NCBI GenBank assembly: GCA_963747005.1
Contig: CAVVDT010000005.1
Location: 109,732-173,731 of the forward strand
Origin: CAVVDT01 sp963747005
GTDB lineage: Bacteria; Pseudomonadota; Alphaproteobacteria; Rhizobiales; Aestuariivirgaceae
DNA length: 64,000 bases
Reading direction: 5' to 3'
Shown here: positions 44,832 through 53,015 of the stretch, piece by piece
Numbering within the stretch: the stretch's first letter is position 1
How the letters are laid out: each line of letters opens with the position of its first letter
Notes under the pieces: model-generated
What the model was told of the DNA's origin: nothing
What the model saw: only the letters and a program-made list of their open reading frames with translations
Database searches by the model: none
Position numbers and translations under genes: made by a program

Positions 44832-44918
44832 GGGCGACCTCAATATCCTAGCCCGCCGCGACCCGATGGGTCGCGGGTGTGACGTTGCAGTTGCGAAACC
44901 CGAACGATGGACCGGCGG

Positions 44919-45776
44919 CTATTGCCTGACGGCCGGCGTCTCGATCGACAGGCCCTGGCCGCGCCAGGTGACGTAGACTTCGAGCGCCATCAAATCGTCC
45001 GAAAAGGCCTTCGGGATTTCGGCGCGGGTATCGCGGACACAGCCGCGAAAGCGATTCATCACCGAAACCACATGGCCGACCTTGAGGCGATAGGTGGGAA
45101 AGCCGTTGATGTTTCCCTGGCTCAGGTGGTCGGCGCGAATATGCTTGCCCATGTTGACCTCGTGGCACGAGGCACACGAGAGATTGAGCTGGCCGGTGCG
45201 CAGGTAATAGCGCGCCTTGCCTTTCTCCCACCACGACATCATGTCGCCTTGTGTCAGATCGATGTGCATCGGCATGCCCAGAGACTGGTGCTTGATGTAG
45301 GTAACGAGGGCCCGCTGGTCGCCGTCGTCGAACTTGTAGGGCTCGGCGCCCATGTTGGCCTTGCGGCACATGTCGATGCGCAGCTCAAGATCGATCGGGC
45401 GCTTGGAGGCGGCGTCCCATTTCGGGTAGTTGGCCCCAACGCCCTTCATCGACTTGGCGGCATCGCCGTGGCATGAAGCGCAGGACTTGCCGGCGCTGCC
45501 GTCGACGGTATTCCACACTTCCTGACCGCGCTCGACAGCGAACATGCCCGGGTTCTGGAACGAATCGGCCTCAACCGCGCGGGTTTCCTTTTCTCGGAAC
45601 AGCCAGCCCGAGAGGACCTCCTTGAAGGGATGGCCTTCAGGTGCCTTGGCGCGGCTGATCATCTCGACGCCGTCGATCGTCAGCTTGTCGTTCACCGGAT
45701 CGGCGATGGCTGATCCGCAGGCCAGGCCGATGGCGGTCGAACCCGCGAGCGCGGCGGCGATAATCTTGGTCTTCAC
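44919..45776 (-). CDS. soxA: SoxA, diheme c-type cytochrome of SoxXA
   Basis: 285 residues with a signal peptide and two CASCH haem motifs (near residues 100 and 200). RFRGCVRDTRAEIP carries the active-site Cys that forms the persulfide-ligated haem in SoxA proteins. Together with SoxX it links thiosulfate to the SoxY cysteine in the periplasm. The gene lies between soxZ and soxB. Confidence 0.93.
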   Translation of the reverse strand: MKTKIIAAALAGSTAIGLACGSAIADPVNDKLTIDGVEMISRAKAPEGHPFKEVLSGWLFREKETRAVEADSFQNPGMFAVERGQEVWNTVDGSAGKSCASCHGDAAKSMKGVGANYPKWDAASKRPIDLELRIDMCRKANMGAEPYKFDDGDQRALVTYIKHQSLGMPMHIDLTQGDMMSWWEKGKARYYLRTGQLNLSCASCHEVNMGKHIRADHLSQGNINGFPTYRLKVGHVVSVMNRFRGCVRDTRAEIPKAFSDDLMALEVYVTWRGQGLSIETPAVRQ

Positions 45777-45831
45777 AAGCGTTCCCTCCGGATTGCGGCG
45801 CCAGCGGATGCATGGTCCGCCGGCTGCCGGA

Positions 45832-46158
45832 TCATTTCACTTCAATCGCCTGTTCGGTCGAATAGACCGAGCCGTTGTCGTCCACCCAGGTAAACTTGAA
45901 GGTGCCGCTCTCGGGAACCCGGGCATTGAACTCGAAATAGGGGTTGGACGAGATCGCCGGATCGATGTCGCATGAAAACACCGGCTTGCCGTTGAACTCG
46001 CAGGTGAACTTGTTGATGATCTCGCGCGGGATCACCTTGCCGTCCTTGTCCTTGCGCTGCCCCAATTCCATCTTGTGGGAAATCAGGGTCTTGATGGTGA
46101 TCACCTCGTCCTTGGAGGCGGACTTGGGTACCCTTACCCGGGGTCTTGGATTGGCCAT
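45832..46158 (-). CDS. soxZ: SoxZ, sulfur-carrier partner subunit
   Basis: 108 residues without a signal peptide, matching SoxZ in length: PRVRVPKSASKDEVITIKTLISHKMELG and FKFTWVDDNG. It folds as an immunoglobulin-like domain that pairs with SoxY and is carried to the periplasm with it. The ATG at 46158 gives the conserved start MANPRPRVRV; earlier codons lie in the soxY-soxZ spacer. Confidence 0.93.
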   Translation of the reverse strand: MANPRPRVRVPKSASKDEVITIKTLISHKMELGQRKDKDGKVIPREIINKFTCEFNGKPVFSCDIDPAISSNPYFEFNARVPESGTFKFTWVDDNGSVYSTEQAIEVK

Positions 46159-46192
46159 CGCTGTAATTCTTCCTTCTGTCCGTTGCCTGCAC

Positions 46193-46660
46193 TCAGCCGC
46201 CACAGCCGCCGATGGTGACCTTGACCAGCTTCTTGTCCATGAACACCGAGCCGTCTTTCATCTTGGCCACCGCGATGACATTCTGGGTCTTGGCCAAACG
46301 CATGCGGGTGGCGGCAGAAGCGATGCCGCTCATCGGCGTGAAGTTGAATGTGATGACGTTGGGGTTGGGATTGGCTTCCGCCAGCAGCATCACAGCGACA
46401 ACGTGATCGTCGGCCGTCATCGGGCTGTCGACCGCAACCGCCACCGGCACGGTGTTGCCGTTTTCGGCGATTTCCGGCGCGGTCAGGGTGATCTTGCCGG
46501 CTTCGGGCGTCTTGCCGCCCGTGAAGTCCATGAGGCGCTTCTCGGCATCCTCGGGGGTGGCATGAGCCGGGTCGGATCTCAAGCCCGTCGTCGCCAGCAC
46601 CACCGCACCGGCGGAAAGGGCGAGCACTTCGCGTCTGGTCAATTGCATGGGTTTCATCAT
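46193..46660 (-). CDS. soxY: SoxY, sulfur-carrying subunit
   Basis: 155 residues. A Tat signal (TRREVLALS) precedes an all-beta domain, and the last residues are the GGCGG swinging arm whose Cys carries the sulfur substrate through SoxXA, SoxB and SoxCD. Starts at 46660, 46657 or 46648 are all possible. It precedes soxZ in the operon. Confidence 0.94.
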   Translation of the reverse strand: MMKPMQLTRREVLALSAGAVVLATTGLRSDPAHATPEDAEKRLMDFTGGKTPEAGKITLTAPEIAENGNTVPVAVAVDSPMTADDHVVAVMLLAEANPNPNVITFNFTPMSGIASAATRMRLAKTQNVIAVAKMKDGSVFMDKKLVKVTIGGCGG

Positions 46661-46676
46661 CCTATTGTGCCCCCGC

Positions 46677-47135
46677 CTATTTGAGGGTCGAAAGATAGGC
46701 CACCACGTCCTCGACCTGCTGGGCCGAAAGGATGGTCTTGCCCTGGAATTTCTTGGCCACGTACTTGCCCACCTTGAGGGTATAGAAGCCGGGCATCACC
46801 GTGTCGGGGCCGAACACCGTCTTGGCGTCGACCACGATGGCCCGCAACTGATCGGGCGACCAGCGGCCCGCCACGGCATCGAGCGCCGGGCCCACATTGC
46901 CGTGGAAGAGTTCCTTGGCCATGGCCTTGTTGGCATGGCAGGCCAGGCAGTTGCCGAGCTTCTTGTTCTTGAAGACGTCGGCCCCGGCCTCAGGGTCGCC
47001 GGGATTGCCGGTCAGCGAGGCCTTGATCATGTTGTCCGCGACCTTGACGTCGTCCGGGGCCACATTGGCGGCCATCGCGCTCGCCGAAAGGCTGATCGCC
47101 AGGCCGGCGGCGAGCACTATCGTTGCCTTGATCAT
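46677..47135 (-). CDS. soxX: SoxX, monoheme c-type cytochrome of SoxXA
   Basis: 152 residues: signal peptide (to about AMAA, residue 23) and one haem site CLACH, with MPGFYTLKVGKYVAKKFQG containing the distal Met. A strong GGAGGAAA ribosome site precedes the ATG. It is the first gene of soxXYZABCD; a likely operator-promoter lies just upstream at 47194-47249. Confidence 0.93.
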   Translation of the reverse strand: MIKATIVLAAGLAISLSASAMAANVAPDDVKVADNMIKASLTGNPGDPEAGADVFKNKKLGNCLACHANKAMAKELFHGNVGPALDAVAGRWSPDQLRAIVVDAKTVFGPDTVMPGFYTLKVGKYVAKKFQGKTILSAQQVEDVVAYLSTLK

Positions 47136-47193
47136 AGGGTTTTGTTTCCTCCGGTGCGATGTCGGTTTGTCCCGACCTTAGTTTGCGACATGG

Positions 47194-47249
47194 AACCTAG
47201 CGTGAGCCAAATACATAATCAATGCAAAAATTGCATTTTTTGAATACAT
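47194..47249 (-). promoter_or_regulatory. soxX promoter with probable SoxR operator
   Basis: On the minus strand TTGATT (47222-47217), 17 bp, TAGGTT (47199-47194) is a plausible promoter. Overlapping its -35 box is the palindrome AATGCAA-AAA-TTGCATT (47221-47237), flanked by ATACAT on both sides, in an AT-rich island. The position (soxW-soxX gap) matches where the ArsR-type repressor SoxR binds in Pseudaminobacter. Confidence 0.6.
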
Positions 47250-47264
47250 GCCGATTCCGGCCGT

Positions 47265-47852
47265 TCAGTCGGTGTTGATCTGGCCCGCGGAGGCGCGTTC
47301 GCGGATGCGGCGCGCGTGATAACGCTGGAAGTCCTCCTCGCCGGCGTAGCCCTTCTGCCTGACCCAGGTGAACATGTCGAGAAAGGTGCCCTTCTTGAAG
47401 GCGCCCGGCATGACGGCGACGGCCGCCTGGGCGGCCGTGAGGCCGTCGGGGGCGGTTTCGGGCATGAACAGGATTGTGGGGGTGAAGACGATGCTCCAGC
47501 GCCGCGCGGCGGTCTTTTCGGTGAGTGTCTTGCCGTCGAGGTCGGTCACCTCCTCGTCGCCGTAGAGGTTGTACTGGACCATGATGAAGTTGGCCTTGAT
47601 GTAGTCGCGCACCTGCGGGTCGGTGAGCAGTTGCTCGTGCACCCTTTTGCAGTAGATGCAGCCCCGCTGCTCATAGATAATGGCGAGCCGCTTGCCCTCT
47701 CTCCTGGCGCTCGCAATGTCCTCGCGCATGTCGCGGAAGGTGATGGAGAACCAGTCCTCCTTGTGCAGGCCATCATCGCCCATGGTGAAGGCAGCGGCCG
47801 GTGCGATCATGGCAATGCCCATCGCCAATATTAGCAAAGTTCGTCTCAACAT
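47265..47852 (-). CDS. soxW: SoxW-like periplasmic thioredoxin
   Basis: 195 residues: signal peptide (ending AAA) and a thioredoxin-fold domain with the redox pair in EQRGCIYCKRVHE. It is thought to keep Sox proteins, especially the SoxY cysteine, in the reduced state, receiving electrons from SoxV. The ATG at 47852 has an AGGAG site. It follows soxV by 11 bp on the same strand. Confidence 0.85.
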   Translation of the reverse strand: MLRRTLLILAMGIAMIAPAAAFTMGDDGLHKEDWFSITFRDMREDIASARREGKRLAIIYEQRGCIYCKRVHEQLLTDPQVRDYIKANFIMVQYNLYGDEEVTDLDGKTLTEKTAARRWSIVFTPTILFMPETAPDGLTAAQAAVAVMPGAFKKGTFLDMFTWVRQKGYAGEEDFQRYHARRIRERASAGQINTD

Positions 47853-47863
47853 GGCCTGGCTCC

Positions 47864-48598
47864 TCATCCGACTGCCGAGAATGCTGGAAATGTGTTGATC
47901 AGCCAATAGGAAATCGTCGCCACCTGCCCCGATACGAACAACACGCCCATCACCACCAGAAGCGAGCCGGCGACAATCTCCACCTTGCGCATGTGGCGGC
48001 GCATCCTCTGGGCCCAGCCCATGAAGGCGGTCGAGAAGATGGCCGCGACGATGAACGGCAGGCCGATGCCGAGGGAATAGGCCGCCAGCAAGCCGGCGCC
48101 ACGCGCCATGGTCGCTTCGGCGCCCGCCAGAAACAGGATGCCGGCGAGGATGGGGCCGACGCACGGCGTCCAGCCAAAGGCGAAGGCGAGGCCCAACACA
48201 TAGGCGATTAGCGGATTCGAAGGCTTCAGGGCGAGATTGAAGCGCGCTTCGCGATACAAGAGACCGACCCGGAACAGGCCGATGAAGTTGAGACCCATGA
48301 CGATGATCAGAATGCCGGCGACAATCGACAGGACATCGAACCAGTTGGCCAGCACCCGGCCCACCACCGAAGCCGTCGCCCCCAGCGCCACGAACACGCT
48401 GGAGAAGCCAGCCACGAAGGCCAGCGTGGCGACAATGACGCGGCGCGGCTGCGCATCACTATGCGCCGGCTCGCGCAGTTCCTCCACATTGACCCCCGCC
48501 AGATAGGCCAGGTAGATCGGGACGATCGGCAATACGCAGGGCGATACAAAGGACAGCAGCCCCGCCGTGAACGCCGCCCAGTAGCCAACATCGAACAT
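47864..48598 (-). CDS. soxV: SoxV/CcdA-type thiol-electron transporter
   Basis: 244 residues, six predicted membrane helices. The two redox cysteines of the CcdA family are in FVSPCVLPIVPIYLAYLAG and FGWTPCVGPILAGI. It carries reducing power from cytoplasmic thioredoxin to periplasmic SoxW/SoxS. The ATG at 48598 has only a weak ribosome site; a GTG eleven codons upstream is possible. Confidence 0.88.
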   Translation of the reverse strand: MFDVGYWAAFTAGLLSFVSPCVLPIVPIYLAYLAGVNVEELREPAHSDAQPRRVIVATLAFVAGFSSVFVALGATASVVGRVLANWFDVLSIVAGILIIVMGLNFIGLFRVGLLYREARFNLALKPSNPLIAYVLGLAFAFGWTPCVGPILAGILFLAGAEATMARGAGLLAAYSLGIGLPFIVAAIFSTAFMGWAQRMRRHMRKVEIVAGSLLVVMGVLFVSGQVATISYWLINTFPAFSAVG

Positions 48599-48663
48599 TG
48601 CGACCCCGGGCGCCCGCCCGTCCTTCACTGCATAATCTTGCCGCACCCGGGTACGAAGGCATG

Positions 48664-48690
48664 GAATATATGCGAAGAATGATATATATG
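48664..48690. promoter_or_regulatory. AT-rich dyad in the soxS-soxV gap
   Basis: ATATAT (48666-48671) and ATATAT (about 48684-48689) flank a short centre in an AT-rich tract between the divergent soxV and soxS genes. The gap corresponds to the second SoxR-bound region described for Pseudaminobacter. Similarity to the soxX element is weak. Confidence 0.4.
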
Positions 48691-48718
48691 ACAATGACCA
48701 TCTGAGGATCGACCAGTC

Positions 48719-49102
48719 ATGCAGAAGGCGCTGTTCGGGGTGTTGGTGCTGGCTAGCCTCGCCGTGCTGGCAGCGATGCCGCGGGTTCGTGCTGCCGAAT
48801 TGGTCATCATGGACCAGCCGGGGTGCCCGTGGTGCGCCCGCTTCGATGCCGAGATCGCCCCGGCCTATCCCAAGACGCCCGAAGGCCGGATCGCGCCGTT
48901 GCGCCGCGTGGACATCACCCGCGCCTGGCCGGCCGATCTCTCGGCCATCGCGCCCTCCCACTTCACGCCGACTTTCGTGCTGATCGACAAGGGAACAGAA
49001 GTGGCGCGGATGCGCGGTTATCCGGGCGACCAGTTCTTCTGGTACCTGCTGGATGAGATGTTGAAGAAGCTGCCAGCAACAGCCGTCGAGGCGAGCGGAT
49101 GA
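48719..49102 (+). CDS. soxS: SoxS-like periplasmic thiol-disulfide oxidoreductase
   Basis: 127 residues: signal peptide (ending VRA) and a small thioredoxin-like domain with DQPGCPWCARFDAEIAPAYP. This is the SoxS type found beside soxR; despite the name it is not a transcription factor. It assists reactivation of the Sox carrier cysteine. A GAGGATC ribosome site precedes the ATG. The soxR gene follows on the same strand. Confidence 0.85.
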   Translation: MQKALFGVLVLASLAVLAAMPRVRAAELVIMDQPGCPWCARFDAEIAPAYPKTPEGRIAPLRRVDITRAWPADLSAIAPSHFTPTFVLIDKGTEVARMRGYPGDQFFWYLLDEMLKKLPATAVEASG

Positions 49103-49175
49103 GGGTTGCAGCGAAATTTGACGGGACGGGTGGTTGGGGTTATCCCCTGCACGATGCCGGTGTGCACAAAGCCGG

Positions 49176-49538
49176 ATGGATGTTGCTATGAACCTGCCAA
49201 GATTATCCCGCGATGCGGCACCCGCCGAATTCGATCTGCTTCTCGCTCAAGCGCGCAAGGCCAGCGATCTCCTGAAGGCGCTGTCACATGAAAGCCGCCT
49301 GTTGATCCTGTGCCTCCTGGCGGAGGGCGAAAAGTCGGTATCCGAGCTGGAGGAGATCATGGACATGCCGCAGGCGGCGGTGTCGCAGCAACTGGCGCGC
49401 CTCAGGTTCGACCGGCTGGTGACCACAAGGCGCGACGGGCGTTCCATCTACTACAAGATTTCCAATGCCGAGGTATCATCGGTAATCGAGACCCTTTACG
49501 GCCTGTTCTGCGCGCCGGTGAGAGGCGGTGAGTCCTGA
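49176..49538 (+). CDS. soxR: SoxR, ArsR-family repressor of sox genes
   Basis: 120 residues with a winged helix: LLKALSHESRLLILCLLAEGEKSVSELEEIM, recognition helix MPQAAVSQQLARLRFDRL and wing TTRRDGRSIYYKIS. Family members near sox genes repress them until sulfur compounds modify two cysteines; here Cys residues lie in LLILCLL and LFCAPV. Starts at 49176 or 49188 are possible. Its 3' end overlaps the convergent epimerase gene by 43 bp. Confidence 0.88.
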   Translation: MDVAMNLPRLSRDAAPAEFDLLLAQARKASDLLKALSHESRLLILCLLAEGEKSVSELEEIMDMPQAAVSQQLARLRFDRLVTTRRDGRSIYYKISNAEVSSVIETLYGLFCAPVRGGES

Positions 49539-50563
49539 AGGCAGTTCATGTCCCGCAACGTCCGGCGCACCGCCTCGTCCAGCGGCGTGTGCGGCTCCCT
49601 GCCGAGGCGTGCGACAAGCTTCGCGTTGTCGAGACGCAGAGGCACCTGCCACAGATAGCGCATCTCGATCAGCTCGCGCATGAAGCCGACGACCGGTGCC
49701 CCCAGATAGACGAGCAGCCAGGGAAAGCGCCTGACGGGCAGATCGGGCCTTTCGACCACCCGGCGCACGGCATGGGCAATCCCGATGCCGGGCTCAATCC
49801 AGTGGCCGCCGAAATGGTAGACGTCGAAGGCCGGCAACTGCCCTTCGATATCGGCCAATTGCACGATGGTCTCGGCGAGATCGGGCAGATAGGCCCAGGC
49901 ATGGCCCGCCTCGCGATTGCCGGGATAGCTGATGGACTTGACGGGGCCGCCCGCCTTCACCATGGCGACGCTGAACCAGGAACCGCCGGAGCTCCACAGG
50001 AAATCGCCGGCCCTGACCACCAGCGATCGGGTTCCCTGGCCGGCGACCTGTTGAAGCATCTGCTCCATCTCGACCCGCACCGCCCCTTTGCGGGTCTTCG
50101 GGTTCTGTGGCGATGTTTCGTCGACCACCGGCCAGGCATCGGGGCCGAAATTGTAGACGTTGCCGGGAAAGATGAGCCGCGCCCGTGCCGACCGGGCCGC
50201 GGCGAGCGAATGGGCGAGCATGGGAAGGGCCAGTTCGCGCCACTTCCGGTAGCCGGGCGGGTTGGCGCCATGGAAGATGATCGAGGTCCCCTCGCTGGCC
50301 GCGACCACATCAGCCTCGTGCATGGCATCGCCCTTGACCCACTCGATGCCGGCAAGGCCAGTAGCCGCAACTGCCCTTGCCGGATCACGATGCATCGCCC
50401 TCACCTGCCAAGCTTTGCCCAAGAGCGCCCGCGCCACGGCGCCGCCGATGCCGCCGGTCGCCCCGATGACGAGGGCCTTACGCTTTCCCGCCGGGACTTC
50501 CTTCAGTGTCAGAGTGCCCTCCAATGATGCGTTCAACGCCAAGCTTGCCCACGGTGCAGACAA
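49496..50563 (-). CDS. NAD(P)-dependent epimerase/reductase-like protein
   Basis: Extended SDR of up to 355 residues: cofactor loop GATGGIGGAVARAL, HGANPPGYRKW, FPGNVYNFGPDAWP and AWAYLPDLAETIVQLA. No ATG occurs before the Rossmann motif, so it starts at a TTG (50563, 50539 or 50530) or begins a little later. It is not a known Sox component. The substrate is unknown; similar proteins are annotated as NAD-dependent epimerase/dehydratase. Confidence 0.8.
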   Translation of the reverse strand: MSAPWASLALNASLEGTLTLKEVPAGKRKALVIGATGGIGGAVARALLGKAWQVRAMHRDPARAVAATGLAGIEWVKGDAMHEADVVAASEGTSIIFHGANPPGYRKWRELALPMLAHSLAAARSARARLIFPGNVYNFGPDAWPVVDETSPQNPKTRKGAVRVEMEQMLQQVAGQGTRSLVVRAGDFLWSSGGSWFSVAMVKAGGPVKSISYPGNREAGHAWAYLPDLAETIVQLADIEGQLPAFDVYHFGGHWIEPGIGIAHAVRRVVERPDLPVRRFPWLLVYLGAPVVGFMRELIEMRYLWQVPLRLDNAKLVARLGREPHTPLDEAVRRTLRDMNCLQDSPPLTGAQNRP

Positions 50564-50706
50564 TCCCCACTTACGAAGGACATACGCGACACGCGTGTGT
50601 CAAAGCCCGTGGGGGAATGCCGGTCACCGCGCGCTGCAGTGCAAATTGCCAAAACGTCAAGCCTCAAATACGATGAGGTGCCGCCTCGGCGCAGTAGGGT
50701 GACAAG

Positions 50707-51801
50707 ATGGAAAGCATCGATATCGGTTGGATGCTCGCAGGTGGCGGCGTGGTCGTTGGCTTGGTGATGGGCGCGGTGGCGCGGCTCGACCGCTTTTGCA
50801 CCATGTCGGCGCTGGAACGACGCTGGTACGCCGGCGACAGCCACGGGTTGCGCACCTGGATGCTGGCGGCAGCGGTTGCCATCGCCCTCACTCAGGCACT
50901 CATCCTGACCGGCACCATCGATCTCAAGTCCTCGTTCTATCTGTCACCGGCGCTTGGCTTGAGCGGCGCCATCATGGGCGGGCTGGCCTTCGGCTTCGGC
51001 ATGGCGCTGGTGGGCACCTGCGCGTTCGGGGCGCTGGTGCAACTGGGTGGCGGCAGTCTCAGATCGCTGGTGGTGCTGATTGTACTCGGCCTGTCGGCGC
51101 TGGCCGCCCAGCGCGGGCTGGTCGCCCAGGGGCGTGTCCATCTGGTGGACAATCTCGCCATCGATCTTTCCTTTGCCGGCGACCAGTCACTGGGCTCGGT
51201 TGCATCGGCTCTGACGGGGCTCAATCTGCGCTGGGTCTCGGCCGTCGCCGTGGTGGCAGGCCTCATGGGATGGATACTTGCCGATCGCGGCTATCTCACC
51301 CATCCGCGACGCCTGCTGCCCGGCCTCGTCATCGGCATGGCGATCCCGGCGGGCTGGCTGATCACCACCTGGGCGGCGGCCCGCGCCTTCACGCCGGTGC
51401 AACTGGAGGCCGGGTCCTTCGTGGTGCCGGTGGGCGATACCATCATGCAGTTCGCCACCTTCACCGGCGTGCTGCCCGACTATGGCGTCGGACTGGTGGT
51501 GGGGGTGGCGCTGGGCGCAGCGCTGGTCGCCTGGCGCCGCCACGACGTGCGCTGGGAGGCGTGCGACGACGCGCGCGAACTGGGCCGCCACATCGCCGGT
51601 GCCTTCCTCATGGGGACGGGCGGGGTCTTTGCCATGGGTTGTACCATCGGCCAGGGCATCTCGGCGGCCTCGACACTGGCGCTGTCGGCGCCGGTCGCCG
51701 TCATTTCGATTGCCGTTGGTGCGCGGCTGGGTCTGGCCTGGCTGCTTGAAGGTTCACTCAGAAACGCCTTCCACACACCGCGCCGCACCCCGGCGGAATA
51801 G
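50707..51801 (+). CDS. soxT: YeeE/YedE-family sulfur transporter (SoxT-like)
   Basis: 364 residues with about nine to ten membrane helices. The conserved cysteines of YeeE/YedE thiosulfate channels are visible in MALVGTCAFGALVQLGGGS and FAMGCTIGQGIS, plus RFCTMSALE near the N-terminus. The family imports thiosulfate or other sulfur species; in sox clusters it is called SoxT. The stop is 3 bp from the stop of the convergent MBL gene. Confidence 0.87.
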   Translation: MESIDIGWMLAGGGVVVGLVMGAVARLDRFCTMSALERRWYAGDSHGLRTWMLAAAVAIALTQALILTGTIDLKSSFYLSPALGLSGAIMGGLAFGFGMALVGTCAFGALVQLGGGSLRSLVVLIVLGLSALAAQRGLVAQGRVHLVDNLAIDLSFAGDQSLGSVASALTGLNLRWVSAVAVVAGLMGWILADRGYLTHPRRLLPGLVIGMAIPAGWLITTWAAARAFTPVQLEAGSFVVPVGDTIMQFATFTGVLPDYGVGLVVGVALGAALVAWRRHDVRWEACDDARELGRHIAGAFLMGTGGVFAMGCTIGQGISAASTLALSAPVAVISIAVGARLGLAWLLEGSLRNAFHTPRRTPAE

Positions 51802-51804
51802 CTC

Positions 51805-52755
51805 TCACGCCGACGGCGCGAAGCGATAGGCATTGCCTGACTTCACCACCCGCCCGGCGCCGGGATAGGGCAGATGAAAGCCGATCAGCCGGCCCTTGTC
51901 GGCCGCCAGCCGATCGAGCAGCCTGAAGCGGGTCCTGGCACCCAGTTCCTGATCGACGTCGGCGCCCCAGTGCCAGTCGGGCCGCTCGAAAGATACGGCG
52001 ACGTTGGAGATCGCATCGCCGATCACCATCACCGTCTCGCCACCGCCATGCACCGCGAACGAGGTGTGGCCAGGGGTGTGGCCGGGCGTCGCCACCGCTT
52101 CGATGCCCGAGAGGATTTCATCGCCGTCCTCAAAGAAGCTGACCCGCTCCCCGATGGCCCCGAAACGATTGCGGGCGCCGACTACGAAGGCCTTGCGGGC
52201 TTCCGGCATGCGCTGAAGCGTGTCCTCGGCGCGCCAGTAATTCCATTCCGTCTGGCTGATGTGATAGGTGGCTTCAGGGAACAACAACTCGTCGAAGTCG
52301 TCCACAACGCCCCAGATGTGATCGGGGTGGGCATGGGTGAGGATCACATCGGTCACGGCGCTCGCATCGATGCCGGCCGAGCGCAGGTTCGCCGCGAGCT
52401 TGCCGGTCGAGGTCATGAAGGCAGGGCCGGCGCCGGCATCGAACATCACCACGCGATTGCCGGTCTTCAGAAGCGTCGGATTGCAGTCGGGATGAAGGCC
52501 GTCCATCGACAACCCGTAGGCCTTGAACAGCGTGGCGATCTGGTCTTCCGGCGTGTCGGGGAGCACAAAGTTCAGGGGCAGATTCATCAACCCGTCGCTG
52601 ACGACGCTGATCTCCTTGTCACCGATGGTGATCGTGGGTGAAGCTGCGGCGGCCGGGAACAAGCCCGCACCACCGGCCCAAACAGCGCCCGCCAGCGCCG
52701 CACCTCCCTTCAGGATATCGCGACGGCTAAGCGAAATGTGGCGTTTGATATTCAT
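51805..52755 (-). CDS. Exported metallo-beta-lactamase-fold hydrolase, SoxH-like
   Basis: 316 residues with a Tat signal (SRRDILKGG). The metal motif is THAHPDHIWG; GHTPGHTSF and a late IGFHLPYPGAG add ligands. This is the periplasmic MBL type found at the edge of many sox clusters (SoxH). SoxH is not essential for thiosulfate oxidation, and its reaction is unknown. A sequence similar to the soxX operator lies 35 bp upstream of the ATG, pointing to common control. Confidence 0.82.
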   Translation of the reverse strand: MNIKRHISLSRRDILKGGAALAGAVWAGGAGLFPAAAASPTITIGDKEISVVSDGLMNLPLNFVLPDTPEDQIATLFKAYGLSMDGLHPDCNPTLLKTGNRVVMFDAGAGPAFMTSTGKLAANLRSAGIDASAVTDVILTHAHPDHIWGVVDDFDELLFPEATYHISQTEWNYWRAEDTLQRMPEARKAFVVGARNRFGAIGERVSFFEDGDEILSGIEAVATPGHTPGHTSFAVHGGGETVMVIGDAISNVAVSFERPDWHWGADVDQELGARTRFRLLDRLAADKGRLIGFHLPYPGAGRVVKSGNAYRFAPSA

Positions 52756-52789
52756 GGCGATCACCCTCGATTCCCACCACTGCGAGATA

Positions 52790-52816
52790 CATGCAAATTA
52801 TTGAATGGATTATGCG
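52790..52816 (-). promoter_or_regulatory. Second copy of the soxX operator-like sequence
   Basis: ATGCAAATTATTG then AATGGATTATG (52791-52814) matches the minus-strand soxX element (ATGCAA..TTTTTGCATTGATTATG) at about 20 of 23 positions with one gap. It sits in an AT-rich tract just upstream of the SoxH-like gene. Confidence 0.5.
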
Positions 52817-53015
52817 CGAAAACAAGCCCGACCCACAATACGGTGTCGGAGAAAAATCGATATCCGGATTTGCGAGAAATGCCGGCTGAATCATGCGGCA
52901 TTCAGAATCGACGGACGCGCTTGCCAAGGCCGCCCCTGCGGGAGCAGCATGAATCCGGCTGAGCGGTCATCGTGCGTGCGCCGGCCAGGTACTGTGGCAC
53001 GGAGACAGATCGATC

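Noticed and set aside
43095..44882. Plus-strand open frame of about 595 codons
   Set aside because: Antisense to soxB, whose metal-binding motifs are unmistakable.
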